Below are positions 6,999 to 13,698 of a stretch of 15,456 bases of DNA, in pieces; the first letter of the stretch is position 1, and every line of letters begins with the position of its first letter. The translations under genes were made by a program, and so were the position numbers. This DNA comes from L227-5C sp038209275 (lineage in GTDB: Bacteria > Chloroflexota > Chloroflexia > Chloroheliales > Chloroheliaceae): assembly GCA_038209275.1 (NCBI GenBank), contig JBBQXW010000166.1, forward strand, positions 1-15,456, read 5' to 3'. Below the pieces are notes generated by a model that was given only the letters and a program-made list of their open reading frames with translations, had not been told where the DNA came from and did no database searches.

Positions 6999-7110
6999 TT
7001 ATTCCCCGACATTTCTTAACATACTCGCGTATAATTCAGGAGTAAAATTGTTGAATTTGGTTTAGGCTGATTAAGGGGCTGGAATTGGACACTATAGTTA
7101 ACTGCTTCAT
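6999..7110 (-). pseudogene. Internally deleted DUF3368 (PIN-like) toxin remnant
   Basis: The stop of the UPF0175 gene overlaps a new start as ATGA (7107-7110), the usual arrangement for this module. Reading from 7110 gives MKQLTIVSNSSPLISLNQIQ then QFYS and a TGA at 7036-7038. This matches the N-terminus of DUF3368 proteins (consensus-like IVSDTSPLI-L-IGQL). In another frame, directly behind it, positions 7043 to 6999 read TPELYASMLRNVGE and stop. This matches the usual C-terminal end of the same family (S-LY--VL---GE). About 120 residues between the two ends are missing and the join is out of frame, so no toxin can be made. The remnant ends 12 bp from the converging AlkZ-like gene. Recognition of both ends is from family knowledge; the peptides are short. 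Confidence 0.72.
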
Positions 7111-7367
7111 AGTTTTTGGCTTTGGGCTACTTCCGCTTCCCATTCTTCCTGGTTTAACGCAAAGTAAGGCAAACCTAAACGGCTGGCAAATTGAATAAAC
7201 TCGCTTCGCGACATTTCAAGTAGTTGTGCCGCCTTTCCGCTAGAAATCGAACTGCGGCGATATAATTCTAAAACTACTAACTCTCGGACACTCCGTTGGA
7301 TGGGCTGATTGAACTGGCGTAATAAAGCTACTACCTCATCCTCTAGCTGTACTGATACTTCGCTCAT
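7107..7367 (-). CDS. UPF0175 family protein (antitoxin-like)
   Basis: An 86-residue small protein of UPF0175, a family normally encoded just upstream of a DUF3368 PIN-like protein and regarded as the antitoxin/regulator of that pair. Signature: RSVRELVVLELYRRSSISSG (25-44) leading into KAAQLLEMSRSEFIQFASRLGLPYF (45-69), a helix-turn-helix-like segment that resembles the equivalent part of Phd/VapB-type regulators. The acidic tail EEWEAEV is typical. Length is complete. The ribosome binding site is poor (a GAAGAAGAAG run before TTC-ATG). Its partner is only a remnant (6999-7110), so it now stands alone. It could still bind its own promoter or act in trans on another DUF3368 protein; that is inference. 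Confidence 0.85.
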   Translation of the reverse strand: MSEVSVQLEDEVVALLRQFNQPIQRSVRELVVLELYRRSSISSGKAAQLLEMSRSEFIQFASRLGLPYFALNQEEWEAEVAQSQKL

Positions 7368-7471
7368 GAACTTCTTCTTCTTTTTGCTCTAATTTAAATC
7401 TTTCGTAAGTAGCTAATAATTACTCATGAATTTCTTACTCTTTTAATAAAACCTCCGCTTACGCTACTTTA

Positions 7472-7501
7472 ATCATACCACTTCTTTTGCTTTGCAATCA
7501 A
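7472..7501 (-). promoter_or_regulatory. Promoter candidate for the UPF0175 gene
   Basis: On the minus strand TTGATT (7501-7496) is followed after 18 bp by TATGAT (7477-7472), preceded by TGG (7480-7478), again an extended -10 of the form TGGTATRAT. The start of transcription would be near 7465, leaving a leader of about 98 nt. Confidence 0.45.
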
Positions 7502-7638
7502 TTGAGGAACGTAATTCCTTTTATGCGAATGAGCCAGTGCTGATACTTTGGTTTATGAAGCGCTCTTGAAGCGCCGTTCGTTTATATTTAAACTTATACT
7601 TGAAGTAGCCTCAACCAAGCCCATTAAAAAATTTATAC

Positions 7639-7667
7639 TTGCTTTTCTGAGGGTAGACGCATAATAT
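7639..7667 (+). promoter_or_regulatory. Promoter candidate for the amidase operon
   Basis: TTGCTT (7639-7644) and TAATAT (7662-7667) with 17-bp spacing. A transcript from here would have a leader of about 200 nt before the amidase start. Both hexamers deviate from consensus, so this is tentative. Confidence 0.3.
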
Positions 7668-7845
7668 AAAAAGCAGACCTTAGTGGGCGAAAAATTTAGT
7701 CTTCATGGTAACAAAAATTGAAAAAAGCCCGTTTATTTGAGTATCATCTTGTTTGGGTTTCGATTATTCGATTGCACTTTTATTTTCTAATTTATCTCGG
7801 CTGGCTACAAGCCGAAAAACAATTGCTACGCTAACAGCCTCTATG

Positions 7846-7865
7846 TAAAGTAAAGTAAAGTAAAG
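7846..7865 (+). repeat. Tandem pentanucleotide (TAAAG)x4 abutting the ribosome binding site
   Basis: Four perfect TAAAG units end in the ribosome binding site of the amidase gene: the last G forms part of GGAG (7865-7868), 8 nt before the ATG at 7877. Slippage would change leader length and A content just upstream of the Shine-Dalgarno, and the repeat carries an in-frame TAA (7856-7858) that prevents any N-terminal extension. Confidence 0.8.
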
Positions 7866-7876
7866 GAGAACGGTGC

Positions 7877-8746
7877 ATGGCCGCTTCTAATCAACGCGAT
7901 GCTTCACCTGGCGATAGCCTGTTTTATGCTGCTACTTCCTTTTGGACTGATGCCGATATGCGCTCGACTTATGGCGTAGGCCGGGCTTACAAATTTATTG
8001 TGCTTCACCACACTGCCGGGTCGAAAAATGGCGACCTGGCCCAGCTAACTGGCCCGGTTAGCGTCCATAAATACGTCACCAAGTCGGGCGAACGCTACCA
8101 CTTGCTCGATGATTTACACGGCGCTTATGGCTGCGGAACCGATGTGCAGAATAAGACCAACATTTTGGGCGACCCCTGGACGCGCAACGAGAATATTGCG
8201 ACCCTGCAAGTAGAACTGGAAAATCTGGGCAGCGAGCCTTTTACCGACCCGCAATACCAGATTACCGCCGAGTGGACGGCTAACTGGTGTAAAAAGTACG
8301 GCATCCCGGTTGACCGCCAGCATATTTTGGCCCATAAGGAAATTAGCAAGGTCAAGAACGACCCCAATCCGACCTGGGACTGGAATCGCTTCTTGAGCCT
8401 GGTCAATGCCAAAATGGGCGGGAGTTCGTCCACTACGTCTTCCACTTCATCTTCCGCATCGCCCACAACCGAAGATATGTCAGGCATTAATTTTCAGGCG
8501 GGCGATTTTGGTCCAGGCTCAACTCTGGGCGCTAACGTCTGGGTGCGCGCCCGGCCCAGCACCAACTCCAGCCACGTCATGACTATCGCCGCGCAGGGTA
8601 CGCAAATCAAATTTGATGGCACTGCCGAAGATTTGGATGGCAAGGTAATTCAGGGTGGCACGCGCTGGTATCATATCAAGCCCGGTCAGACCGACGGTTC
8701 AGGGCAGCAAGTACGTGGCTGGGTTCATTCCAAGATGATTGGATGA
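7877..8746 (+). CDS. PGRP-type N-acetylmuramoyl-L-alanine amidase with C-terminal SH3 domain, no signal peptide
   Basis: A zinc amidase (Amidase_2/PGRP fold) that would cut the bond between N-acetylmuramic acid and L-Ala of peptidoglycan. Ligands and catalytic residues are readable: the His of VLHHTAG (44-45), H153 in LAHKEI, D162 with K160 in KNDPNP (the K-x-D spacing of AmpD) and E113 in VELEN. A Ser/Thr linker (183-198) joins it to a bacterial SH3-like domain (about 217-289: VWVRARPS, RWYHIKPG, GWVHSKMIG), which usually binds the wall. The N-terminus MAASNQRDASPGD is polar, and a TAA stands 18 bp upstream in frame, so no signal peptide exists. Strong GGAG site. It forms an operon with the next gene, 27 bp away. 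A phage endolysin origin is possible, but no phage genes are adjacent. Enzymatic class is firm; export route unknown. Confidence 0.93.
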   Translation: MAASNQRDASPGDSLFYAATSFWTDADMRSTYGVGRAYKFIVLHHTAGSKNGDLAQLTGPVSVHKYVTKSGERYHLLDDLHGAYGCGTDVQNKTNILGDPWTRNENIATLQVELENLGSEPFTDPQYQITAEWTANWCKKYGIPVDRQHILAHKEISKVKNDPNPTWDWNRFLSLVNAKMGGSSSTTSSTSSSASPTTEDMSGINFQAGDFGPGSTLGANVWVRARPSTNSSHVMTIAAQGTQIKFDGTAEDLDGKVIQGGTRWYHIKPGQTDGSGQQVRGWVHSKMIG

Positions 8747-8773
8747 TTAGTATACTAATAAGGATAAAAAGTT

Positions 8774-11353
8774 ATGACTGAACTTCTTAGCAAGCCCGTC
8801 GAAGCTGCCAAAAAGCTGGTTGCCTCGGCTATCAAATCGAAGTCGGCTGCCGCACAGGGCGTTTTTGTCTCTACCCCCGGCAGCAGTCCGACCATTTATG
8901 CAGTGCGTGGCAACAAGGCCGAAAGCGTTTTTGCCATCGAAGCCGCTGAACTTGGCGCTAAGGCAGGCGAAGTTAAAGTTAATAGTTATTTATCGCCCGA
9001 TGGCCTGAAAATAATCTATACTATTGACGATGATGCCGCCGGTAGCCAGGTGGTAAAGGTGGTTACTCCCGGCGGAAGGGGCAAGGCCAAGCCGCGCCTG
9101 ATTGCCGCCGCCGAAAGGGGGGTGCGCTACCGCCAGCCTATCTGGTGCGGCGATAGCAACCGGGTGGCCTACCTGAAAATCACTAAGGCCCGCCGTGACC
9201 GCCGCGCTACTGGCGAAATCTGGGTCGCTTCGGCGGACGGCAGTACTACACCAACCAAAGTTTATGGCAACCAGGCGACGCAGGTATTGGCGTGGTCGCC
9301 CGATGGCAAGCGCATCTATTTTACCCGGCGCAATCCTCACCGGGTGCGCGGCTTTATTTACGCTGTGCTGGATGTGCAAGACCGGGAGACCAGGGATGTA
9401 GCGCTCGATTTGCGGGTTAAGGATTACCCCGGTCAGCTAGTGCCGCTCAATTTTGAGTGTTGGCACTCACCCGATGATACCCGCCTGATTTTTACTCTGA
9501 ACGACTCGATTTATTTGCAAAATGCCCACACCACTTTTATCCGGGTCGCCGACCCCGAAACGGGCAAACCCGTCAATACGTTACAAATTCATAGCACCGT
9601 CACCAATTTGCTGCCTTCGCCCGATTTGAGCAAAATTGCCTTTACCGTTCAAAATTTTGTCGAGATCGAAGGCGGCACCGAACCGGCGGGTAGTGGCGTT
9701 TGCGTGGCAAGCTTTGGCGGTATTAAAAACATTCTGCCAGTACAGGAAGATGTGCCAAACAACGAACCAGTTGCCTGGGTGGGAGATGGTTCGGCGGTTT
9801 TTGTCGCTTCCAGCCCACGCTCGGTGGATATGGTAAAGCTGGATGGTTCAGTCGAGCCGATAATCCGGCCCGAAGATTTTGGGGTCGAAAGTGCCTTCGA
9901 CGAAGCGCCATCGCTGGTATTGGAAATTCCCTACGTGCATCAAGAGCGCAATACCGCTCCCGAATTTAACGGCGGCTGGGCCTGCGGCCCGACCAGCGCG
10001 GTTATGTTGCTGGCAGGCTATGGCCTGATTGACCGACGCAGCGATAGTTATAGTCCCTACGGCTGGTACGTTTCTAATCAGTACACCAGCAAAACTGGCA
10101 CCACTTTCAGCCGCACTCAGGCGGACAAAAGCGGGCGCTCGGCCCAGGGCGCTTACGGAACCTGTACCCAGGAGGGCGAGGCGTGGGGTGAGAAAGTAGC
10201 CGCCTACATTAGTAATCATGGTTTGCCCGCCCGCTCCATCGGCGCTTCGCAGGGGGAAGCCGCCAACCAGCTAAAAGCCGGAAAGCCAGTAATTGTTGGT
10301 ACGACTATCTTCGGCTACGGGCATGTATTGTTGCTTAAGGGTATTATGCCGGATGGTCGCTTTGTCTGCAACGACCCTTACTGGCGCAAAGCCGGGGCGG
10401 GCGACGATATTTATAGTTGGAGTCAGTTCGGCTTCTGTCCTTTTATGGTGGTGGTTGACCGGGCTATAGACGCGGGAGGCGGTAGCGCTCCTGCTCCTAC
10501 GACCCAGGCGGCAGCAGTCTCGACCAGTATAGAGGTTGGACAAGGACTGGACGACAGCAAGCGCCAGCGCTTCAATGATGCCTACAACCGTAATGGTAGC
10601 CGCGAAAATATGGGCGAACCAAAGAGCAAGCCAGTGCAGGTAAACCCGCCCGGAAACTTGCGTTGGGTGCAGGATTTCGGGCAGCAAGGCTTTATGATTG
10701 CGCTGGATGACCGCAACGACAACCCCGGCGCACAGCCTTTGCCGACTTTGCAGCCCGCCTTTGCCGTTCGCAACCCGATTCTGAAGAAGTGGCGCGAGGT
10801 CTACAAGGGTAGCGGCGGTCAGCTTGGTTCTTTGATGAGCGACGAGTTCGTCAATTTGAGCGGGCAGCACCAGAACAGCTTCGAGAACGGTTATATCACC
10901 TGGGACGGTTCTAGCCCCGAAGCTAACGACGCTTACTTCTGGCCCACCAGTTTCAATAGCTGGAAAGCCGAATATTTCAACAATCCCGGCCTGGCGGGGT
11001 CGCCTTCCTATATCCGCGACGAATCCGAAATTAATTACGATTTCGGTCAGGGCGCGCCCGAAGGCGGCAAGCTTGGTGTTTTGCCCAACCGCTTCTCGGT
11101 ACGCTGGACGCGGCGGGTCAATTTTACCGAGGCAGGTGACTATGTCTTCTCGGTTACGGCGGACGATGGTTTCCGGCTTTTTGTAGACGGGGCGAACGTC
11201 GCTGACCCGAATCCAGAGCAATACTGGATTGTCAGCGCTCCCAAAACCTACGAATTTACCCGTACTCTTGCCGCAGGCGACCACGAAATCAAGCTCGAAT
11301 ATTTCGAGGGCAGCGAAGGCGCATTAGTTAAATTCAACTGGGCGAAAAAGTAG
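8774..11353 (+). CDS. Multidomain protein: PD40 beta-propeller, C39-like cysteine peptidase, LGFP-like repeats, PA14
   Basis: 859 residues with four parts. (1) About 70-370: TolB/PD40-type propeller blades: LSPDGLKIIYT (73-83), WSPDGKRIYFT (174-184), HSPDDTRLIFT (231-241), SPDLSKIAFT (282-291). (2) About 378-562: a C39-like (papain-fold) peptidase with GGWACGPTSAVML (nucleophile C404), GHVLLLKGI (H517) and CNDPY (N533/D534). (3) About 595-715: two LGFP-like segments, the clearer one WREVYKGSGGQLGSLMSDEF then FENGYITW (673-710). (4) About 727-859: a PA14 domain, KAEYFNNPGLAG then TADDGFRLFVDG (795-806), usually glycan binding. The N-terminus MTELLSKPVEAAKK is amphipathic, not a signal peptide, and a TAA lies 7 bp upstream in frame. 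AAGGA sits 9 nt before the ATG. It is probably co-transcribed with the amidase. The substrate is unknown; wall peptides or surface proteins are inferred. The architecture is one I do not know as a named family. Confidence 0.85.
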   Translation: MTELLSKPVEAAKKLVASAIKSKSAAAQGVFVSTPGSSPTIYAVRGNKAESVFAIEAAELGAKAGEVKVNSYLSPDGLKIIYTIDDDAAGSQVVKVVTPGGRGKAKPRLIAAAERGVRYRQPIWCGDSNRVAYLKITKARRDRRATGEIWVASADGSTTPTKVYGNQATQVLAWSPDGKRIYFTRRNPHRVRGFIYAVLDVQDRETRDVALDLRVKDYPGQLVPLNFECWHSPDDTRLIFTLNDSIYLQNAHTTFIRVADPETGKPVNTLQIHSTVTNLLPSPDLSKIAFTVQNFVEIEGGTEPAGSGVCVASFGGIKNILPVQEDVPNNEPVAWVGDGSAVFVASSPRSVDMVKLDGSVEPIIRPEDFGVESAFDEAPSLVLEIPYVHQERNTAPEFNGGWACGPTSAVMLLAGYGLIDRRSDSYSPYGWYVSNQYTSKTGTTFSRTQADKSGRSAQGAYGTCTQEGEAWGEKVAAYISNHGLPARSIGASQGEAANQLKAGKPVIVGTTIFGYGHVLLLKGIMPDGRFVCNDPYWRKAGAGDDIYSWSQFGFCPFMVVVDRAIDAGGGSAPAPTTQAAAVSTSIEVGQGLDDSKRQRFNDAYNRNGSRENMGEPKSKPVQVNPPGNLRWVQDFGQQGFMIALDDRNDNPGAQPLPTLQPAFAVRNPILKKWREVYKGSGGQLGSLMSDEFVNLSGQHQNSFENGYITWDGSSPEANDAYFWPTSFNSWKAEYFNNPGLAGSPSYIRDESEINYDFGQGAPEGGKLGVLPNRFSVRWTRRVNFTEAGDYVFSVTADDGFRLFVDGANVADPNPEQYWIVSAPKTYEFTRTLAAGDHEIKLEYFEGSEGALVKFNWAKK

Positions 11354-11375
11354 TTTCTGGTTTCAAATTTCTGGC

Positions 11376-11410
11376 TTCAAGTTCCCGACTCGTTGAGTCG
11401 GGAACTTGAA
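11376..11410 (+). terminator. Stem-loop after the multidomain gene
   Basis: A perfect 15-bp stem (11376-11390 with 11396-11410, core TTCCCGACT/AGTCGGGAA) with a CGTTG loop, 22 bp after the stop. Only a weak ATTTAT tract follows, so it is either a modest intrinsic terminator or an RNA-stabilising 3' hairpin. It is preceded by a 14-bp imperfect tandem duplication, TTTCTGGTTTCAAA / TTTCTGGCTTCAAG (11354-11381). Confidence 0.7.
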
Positions 11411-11799
11411 ATTTATAATCAAGTAACTCCTAAAAGGCTCTATTGATAATAGAGTGCTATCCAAAATCTGTGTGCTTTAAAACTTCACCTAACTCTAACA
11501 AAAATCAACTCCTTGCCTATTGCCTCTTTTGATGAGACTGGTATAATTATTGCATACACCTCTTTAGATAATGCTTTTCGGCAACTTGCCTGCGACTGGA
11601 TGGTCTGGTCGTTGGGCTAACTAAAACCAACCGGGACTCAATCGTATCCTTGTGATTTTCGTCTACTGGAAGCCGTAAAATGGGTTGCTCCATTTTTAGA
11701 GCCTCTAGGCTAAACTATAAATAACTAACTTTTATTAAGATAGTAACAGTTGCAAAACAGGCAACCATATTTATACAGTCGGATAGGAGTAGGAAGAAG
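11411..11799. other. Intergenic leader region of the secreted C39-like gene
   Basis: No gene is seen. It contains a 7-bp hairpin CTCTATT/AATAGAG (11438-11454), a strong promoter (11520-11547), and about 245 nt of presumed leader. I looked for a known riboswitch in 11553-11799 and could not recognise one. Confidence 0.55.
11520..11547 (+). promoter_or_regulatory. Promoter with extended -10 (TGGTATAAT)
   Basis: TTGCCT (11520-11525) and TATAAT (11542-11547) at 16-bp spacing, with TGG directly before the -10. Transcription would start near 11554 and read a leader of about 245 nt into the C39-like gene. A weaker pair, TTGCAA (11750-11755) and TATACA (11772-11777), lies nearer but would start transcription on top of the ribosome binding site. 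Confidence 0.6.
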
Positions 11800-12984
11800 A
11801 TGTTAAAGCGAGTAAAGCTTCTGTACGCGGCAGGAGTAACGCTATTATGGCTGGGGCTAGTTGGTTTTTTGCCACTGCTAACGGCCCCGGTTCAGGCTCA
11901 AGAGTTGCCTGAAAAGGCCGTTCTGGAAAAATTCCCCGCTTTTGGTCAATGGTACAATTTGAGTTGTGAGTATTCCGCTACCCGCATAATAACCGCTTAT
12001 TGGGGTCGTGAAATCAACGATACCCAGTTTATCAACATGATTCCATTTCATTCCAATCCGCATCTTGGCTTCCGGGGTAATATCAACGGCCCGTTCGGTG
12101 GCACCTGGGACTATGGTATTTACGCCGAACCGATTGCACGAGTACTGGAAGAGCGCGGCTTCAAAACCAAATTGCTGGCGGGTGGCGCGGAAAGCCTGAA
12201 GCGCGAGTTGGCGCTGGGGCGACCTGTCCAGGTCTGGGTGATTGCCGGGATGGGTTGGGGTACTCCCTATTCGGTTACTTACGAAGGTCTCGATTTCAAA
12301 TTAGCCGGTGGCGAACATAGCATCGTTATCTACGGCTACGACAAGCAAGGCGTGTATGTTTCCGACCCGGCTTATGGTAGCCTCGATTACTATTCGTGGG
12401 ATAGTTTTCTGCGTTCGTGGAGCTATTTCGACAACATGGCGATGTCCATCTGGCCCGCCCCGGTAGATAGCAGTACTGCCACGCCAGACGAAGGTTCAAT
12501 CGGTATTTCACCTTATTTCTATCGGCACTGGCTAAACGCTGGTGGCATAGCTGGGTTTGGCTACCCAATCAGCAATGTCGAGGTAGATGGCACTAAGGCA
12601 ATTCAGTATTTCGAGCGTGTCCGGCTTGCATTTGATATGAATGGCTCACTGAATCAGCCTACTTCAGTTGGGTTGTTGGGCCTCGACCTGACGGCTAACC
12701 GTCAGAACGAAGCTCCCTTCCTTGAAATTAGTTCGCAGGGTCTGCCTGATGACGTTTTGTTTTTCAAGGAAACTGGACATTCGCTGGGCGGTGAATTTCG
12801 GACAATGTGGGAAAAGAACGGTGGTTTGAACCGTTTTGGCTTCCCTCTGAGTCAGGAATTTAACGAAGGTGGCAAAGTGGTGCAGTATTTCGAGCGCGCC
12901 CGCCTGGAATTTTACCCGGAGGCTTCGGGTGACTACCGCGTTCAGCTAGGCCGTCTGGGGGTCGAGTACCTCGCCCGCACTTGA
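11800..12984 (+). CDS. Secreted C39-like cysteine peptidase with LGFP-like C-terminal repeats
   Basis: A 394-residue secreted protein. The signal peptide is clear: MLKRVK, a hydrophobic core, then VQA before Q34 as the likely cleavage site. The C39-like papain fold follows (about 38-222): nucleophile C56 in YNLSCEYSATR, H173 in GGEHSIVIYGY and D189 in YVSDPAYG. Two repeats typical of Chloroflexota surface proteins follow: 239-297 (HWLNAGGIAGFGYPIS, QYFERVRLAFD, GLLGLDL) and 327-392 (MWEKNGGLNRFGFPLS, QYFERARLEFYPE, LGRLGVEYL); they resemble LGFP repeats and probably anchor the protein at the surface. The usual QxxxxSCGP form of the active site is altered here (SCEYSA), so peptidase activity is likely but not certain. 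Ribosome binding AGGAAG or AGGAG precedes the ATG. It is a single transcription unit. Confidence 0.87.
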   Translation: MLKRVKLLYAAGVTLLWLGLVGFLPLLTAPVQAQELPEKAVLEKFPAFGQWYNLSCEYSATRIITAYWGREINDTQFINMIPFHSNPHLGFRGNINGPFGGTWDYGIYAEPIARVLEERGFKTKLLAGGAESLKRELALGRPVQVWVIAGMGWGTPYSVTYEGLDFKLAGGEHSIVIYGYDKQGVYVSDPAYGSLDYYSWDSFLRSWSYFDNMAMSIWPAPVDSSTATPDEGSIGISPYFYRHWLNAGGIAGFGYPISNVEVDGTKAIQYFERVRLAFDMNGSLNQPTSVGLLGLDLTANRQNEAPFLEISSQGLPDDVLFFKETGHSLGGEFRTMWEKNGGLNRFGFPLSQEFNEGGKVVQYFERARLEFYPEASGDYRVQLGRLGVEYLART

Positions 12985-12994
12985 TAAATCAATA

Positions 12995-13044
12995 ATCAAA
13001 AGAGCAGTGAACAAGTTTGAGGATTGCTCACTGCTCTTTTTGAT
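12995..13044. terminator. Bidirectional intrinsic terminator between convergent genes
   Basis: 12995-13014 pairs with 13024-13044 (core GAGCAGTGA/TCACTGCTC, one mismatch and one bulged A), flanked by an A-run on the left and TTTTT on the right, so it works on both strands. The right arm overlaps the last codons and TGA stop of the Rieske gene, so this gene ends inside its own terminator. Confidence 0.85.
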
Positions 13045-13411
13045 TACTGCTCACATCTACCCAGATTTCGTCGCCTTCGATGCGGACGGGATAGGTGGGT
13101 AGACAGACTGGCAACTCGCCCGGCTCAACAGTTTCGCCAGTGCGGACGTTAAAGAGCCAGCGATGTAAGTAGCAACGTACCAATTCGCCCTGCATACTGC
13201 CGCTCCACAAGGGCCAGCCCTGATGGGGACAATGGGCTGCGAAAGCGTAATATGTGCCGTCCACGTTGGTCAGGGCCAGTGCCACTTTTCCGGCTTTCCC
13301 CTCGACAATCTGGCCGGGCCGAACTGCGCGAGTAGCTATTACACGCACGTAGCCGTCTGGCACTGGTTCAGTTTCTTTTTTAGATTTTTGGCCTTTGCCA
13401 AAGCGAAACAA
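13028..13411 (-). CDS. Rieske [2Fe-2S] ferredoxin-type protein
   Basis: 127 residues of a soluble Rieske-type protein that would carry electrons through a [2Fe-2S] cluster held by two Cys and two His. All four ligands are visible: C61 and H63 in CPHQG, C80 and H83 in CYLHRW, with 16 residues between H63 and C80. The RTGE turn (90-93) after the second ligand box is typical. There is no transmembrane helix, so it resembles the ferredoxins of dioxygenase or nitrite-reductase small-subunit type, not the bc1 subunit. The first 17 residues are charged and probably disordered. The start is a TTG at 13411, supported by AGGA 7 nt upstream. No oxygenase or reductase gene lies next to it, so its redox partner is unknown. 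Confidence 0.92.
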   Translation of the reverse strand: MFRFGKGQKSKKETEPVPDGYVRVIATRAVRPGQIVEGKAGKVALALTNVDGTYYAFAAHCPHQGWPLWSGSMQGELVRCYLHRWLFNVRTGETVEPGELPVCLPTYPVRIEGDEIWVDVSSNQKEQ

Positions 13412-13440
13412 AGTTCTTTCCTGCTCCCCGTCTATTACAA

Positions 13441-13663
13441 TAGTAGCGATTTATGCTTTTAAACCAAATAATCCGTAAATAGGCGGTCAGTGGTAGGGGC
13501 TAGGTTTCCTCGCCTAATTTACCCTGGCGCTCAATTTTGGGCTGGGAGACCCAGCCCCTACCTTTGCGGCTTATTTTGTTAAAGACCAGCAATCGCTCTT
13601 GGGTTAAAATTAGTCCCAAGAGCGATTGCAGCCAGTGGCCCGATTGGGCAAATCGCTACTACT
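13441..13663. repeat. Second palindrome island with AGTAGCGATT ends
   Basis: Outer inverted copies of TAGTAGCGATTT lie at 13441-13452 (plus) and 13650-13661 (minus). Between them are two stem-loops: an imperfect 23-bp stem 13492-13514/13540-13562 (core GGTAGGGGCT/AGCCCCTACC, 5 mismatches), and a perfect 15-bp stem 13589-13603/13615-13629 (GCAATCGCTCTTGGG with 11-nt loop). The end motif is the same as that in the island at 763-1100, so the two belong to one repeat family. The island sits between two minus-strand genes and may carry promoter or termination signals for the Rieske gene. The remaining gap sequence (13412-13440 and 13664-13698) shows nothing else. Confidence 0.78.
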
Positions 13664-13698
13664 ATAACATATTGCAGAAAGATTGGGTGAAGCGACGG

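Larger units (their letters stand above)
7368..7876. other. Divergent intergenic region, no gene seen
   Basis: 509 AT-rich bases between the UPF0175 gene (minus) and the amidase gene (plus). It holds a minus-strand promoter (7472-7501), a plus-strand promoter candidate (7639-7667), a repeated start-region sequence (7363-7380 and 7423-7440, exactly 60 bp apart), a small hairpin TCGGCT/AGCCGA (7797-7815) and a tandem TAAAG tract (7846-7865). No open frame with recognisable protein features was found. Confidence 0.6.

Noticed and set aside
7021..7036. Plus-strand TATAAT at 7030-7035 after the AlkZ-like gene, as a promoter for a small RNA
   Set aside because: It lies inside the toxin remnant on the other strand, has a poor -35, and no gene or structured RNA is recognisable downstream on the plus strand.
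8747..8758. 12-bp palindrome TTAGTATACTAA between the amidase and multidomain genes
   Set aside because: It could be an operator or internal promoter, but the spacing is only 27 bp and a single short palindrome in AT-rich sequence is weak evidence.
10271..11284. 337-codon open frame on the minus strand opposite the multidomain gene
   Set aside because: The plus strand here clearly encodes C39-like, LGFP-like and PA14 motifs. The antisense translation shows no domain pattern and has no ribosome binding site.
7877..11353. Prophage lysis module
   Set aside because: The amidase could be endolysin-derived, but no holin, tail, capsid, integrase or attachment site is visible, and the partner protein has no phage-like features.
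11553..11799. Riboswitch in the long leader of the secreted C39-like gene
   Set aside because: I could not match any known riboswitch core, and no terminator-like hairpin with a T-run precedes the gene.
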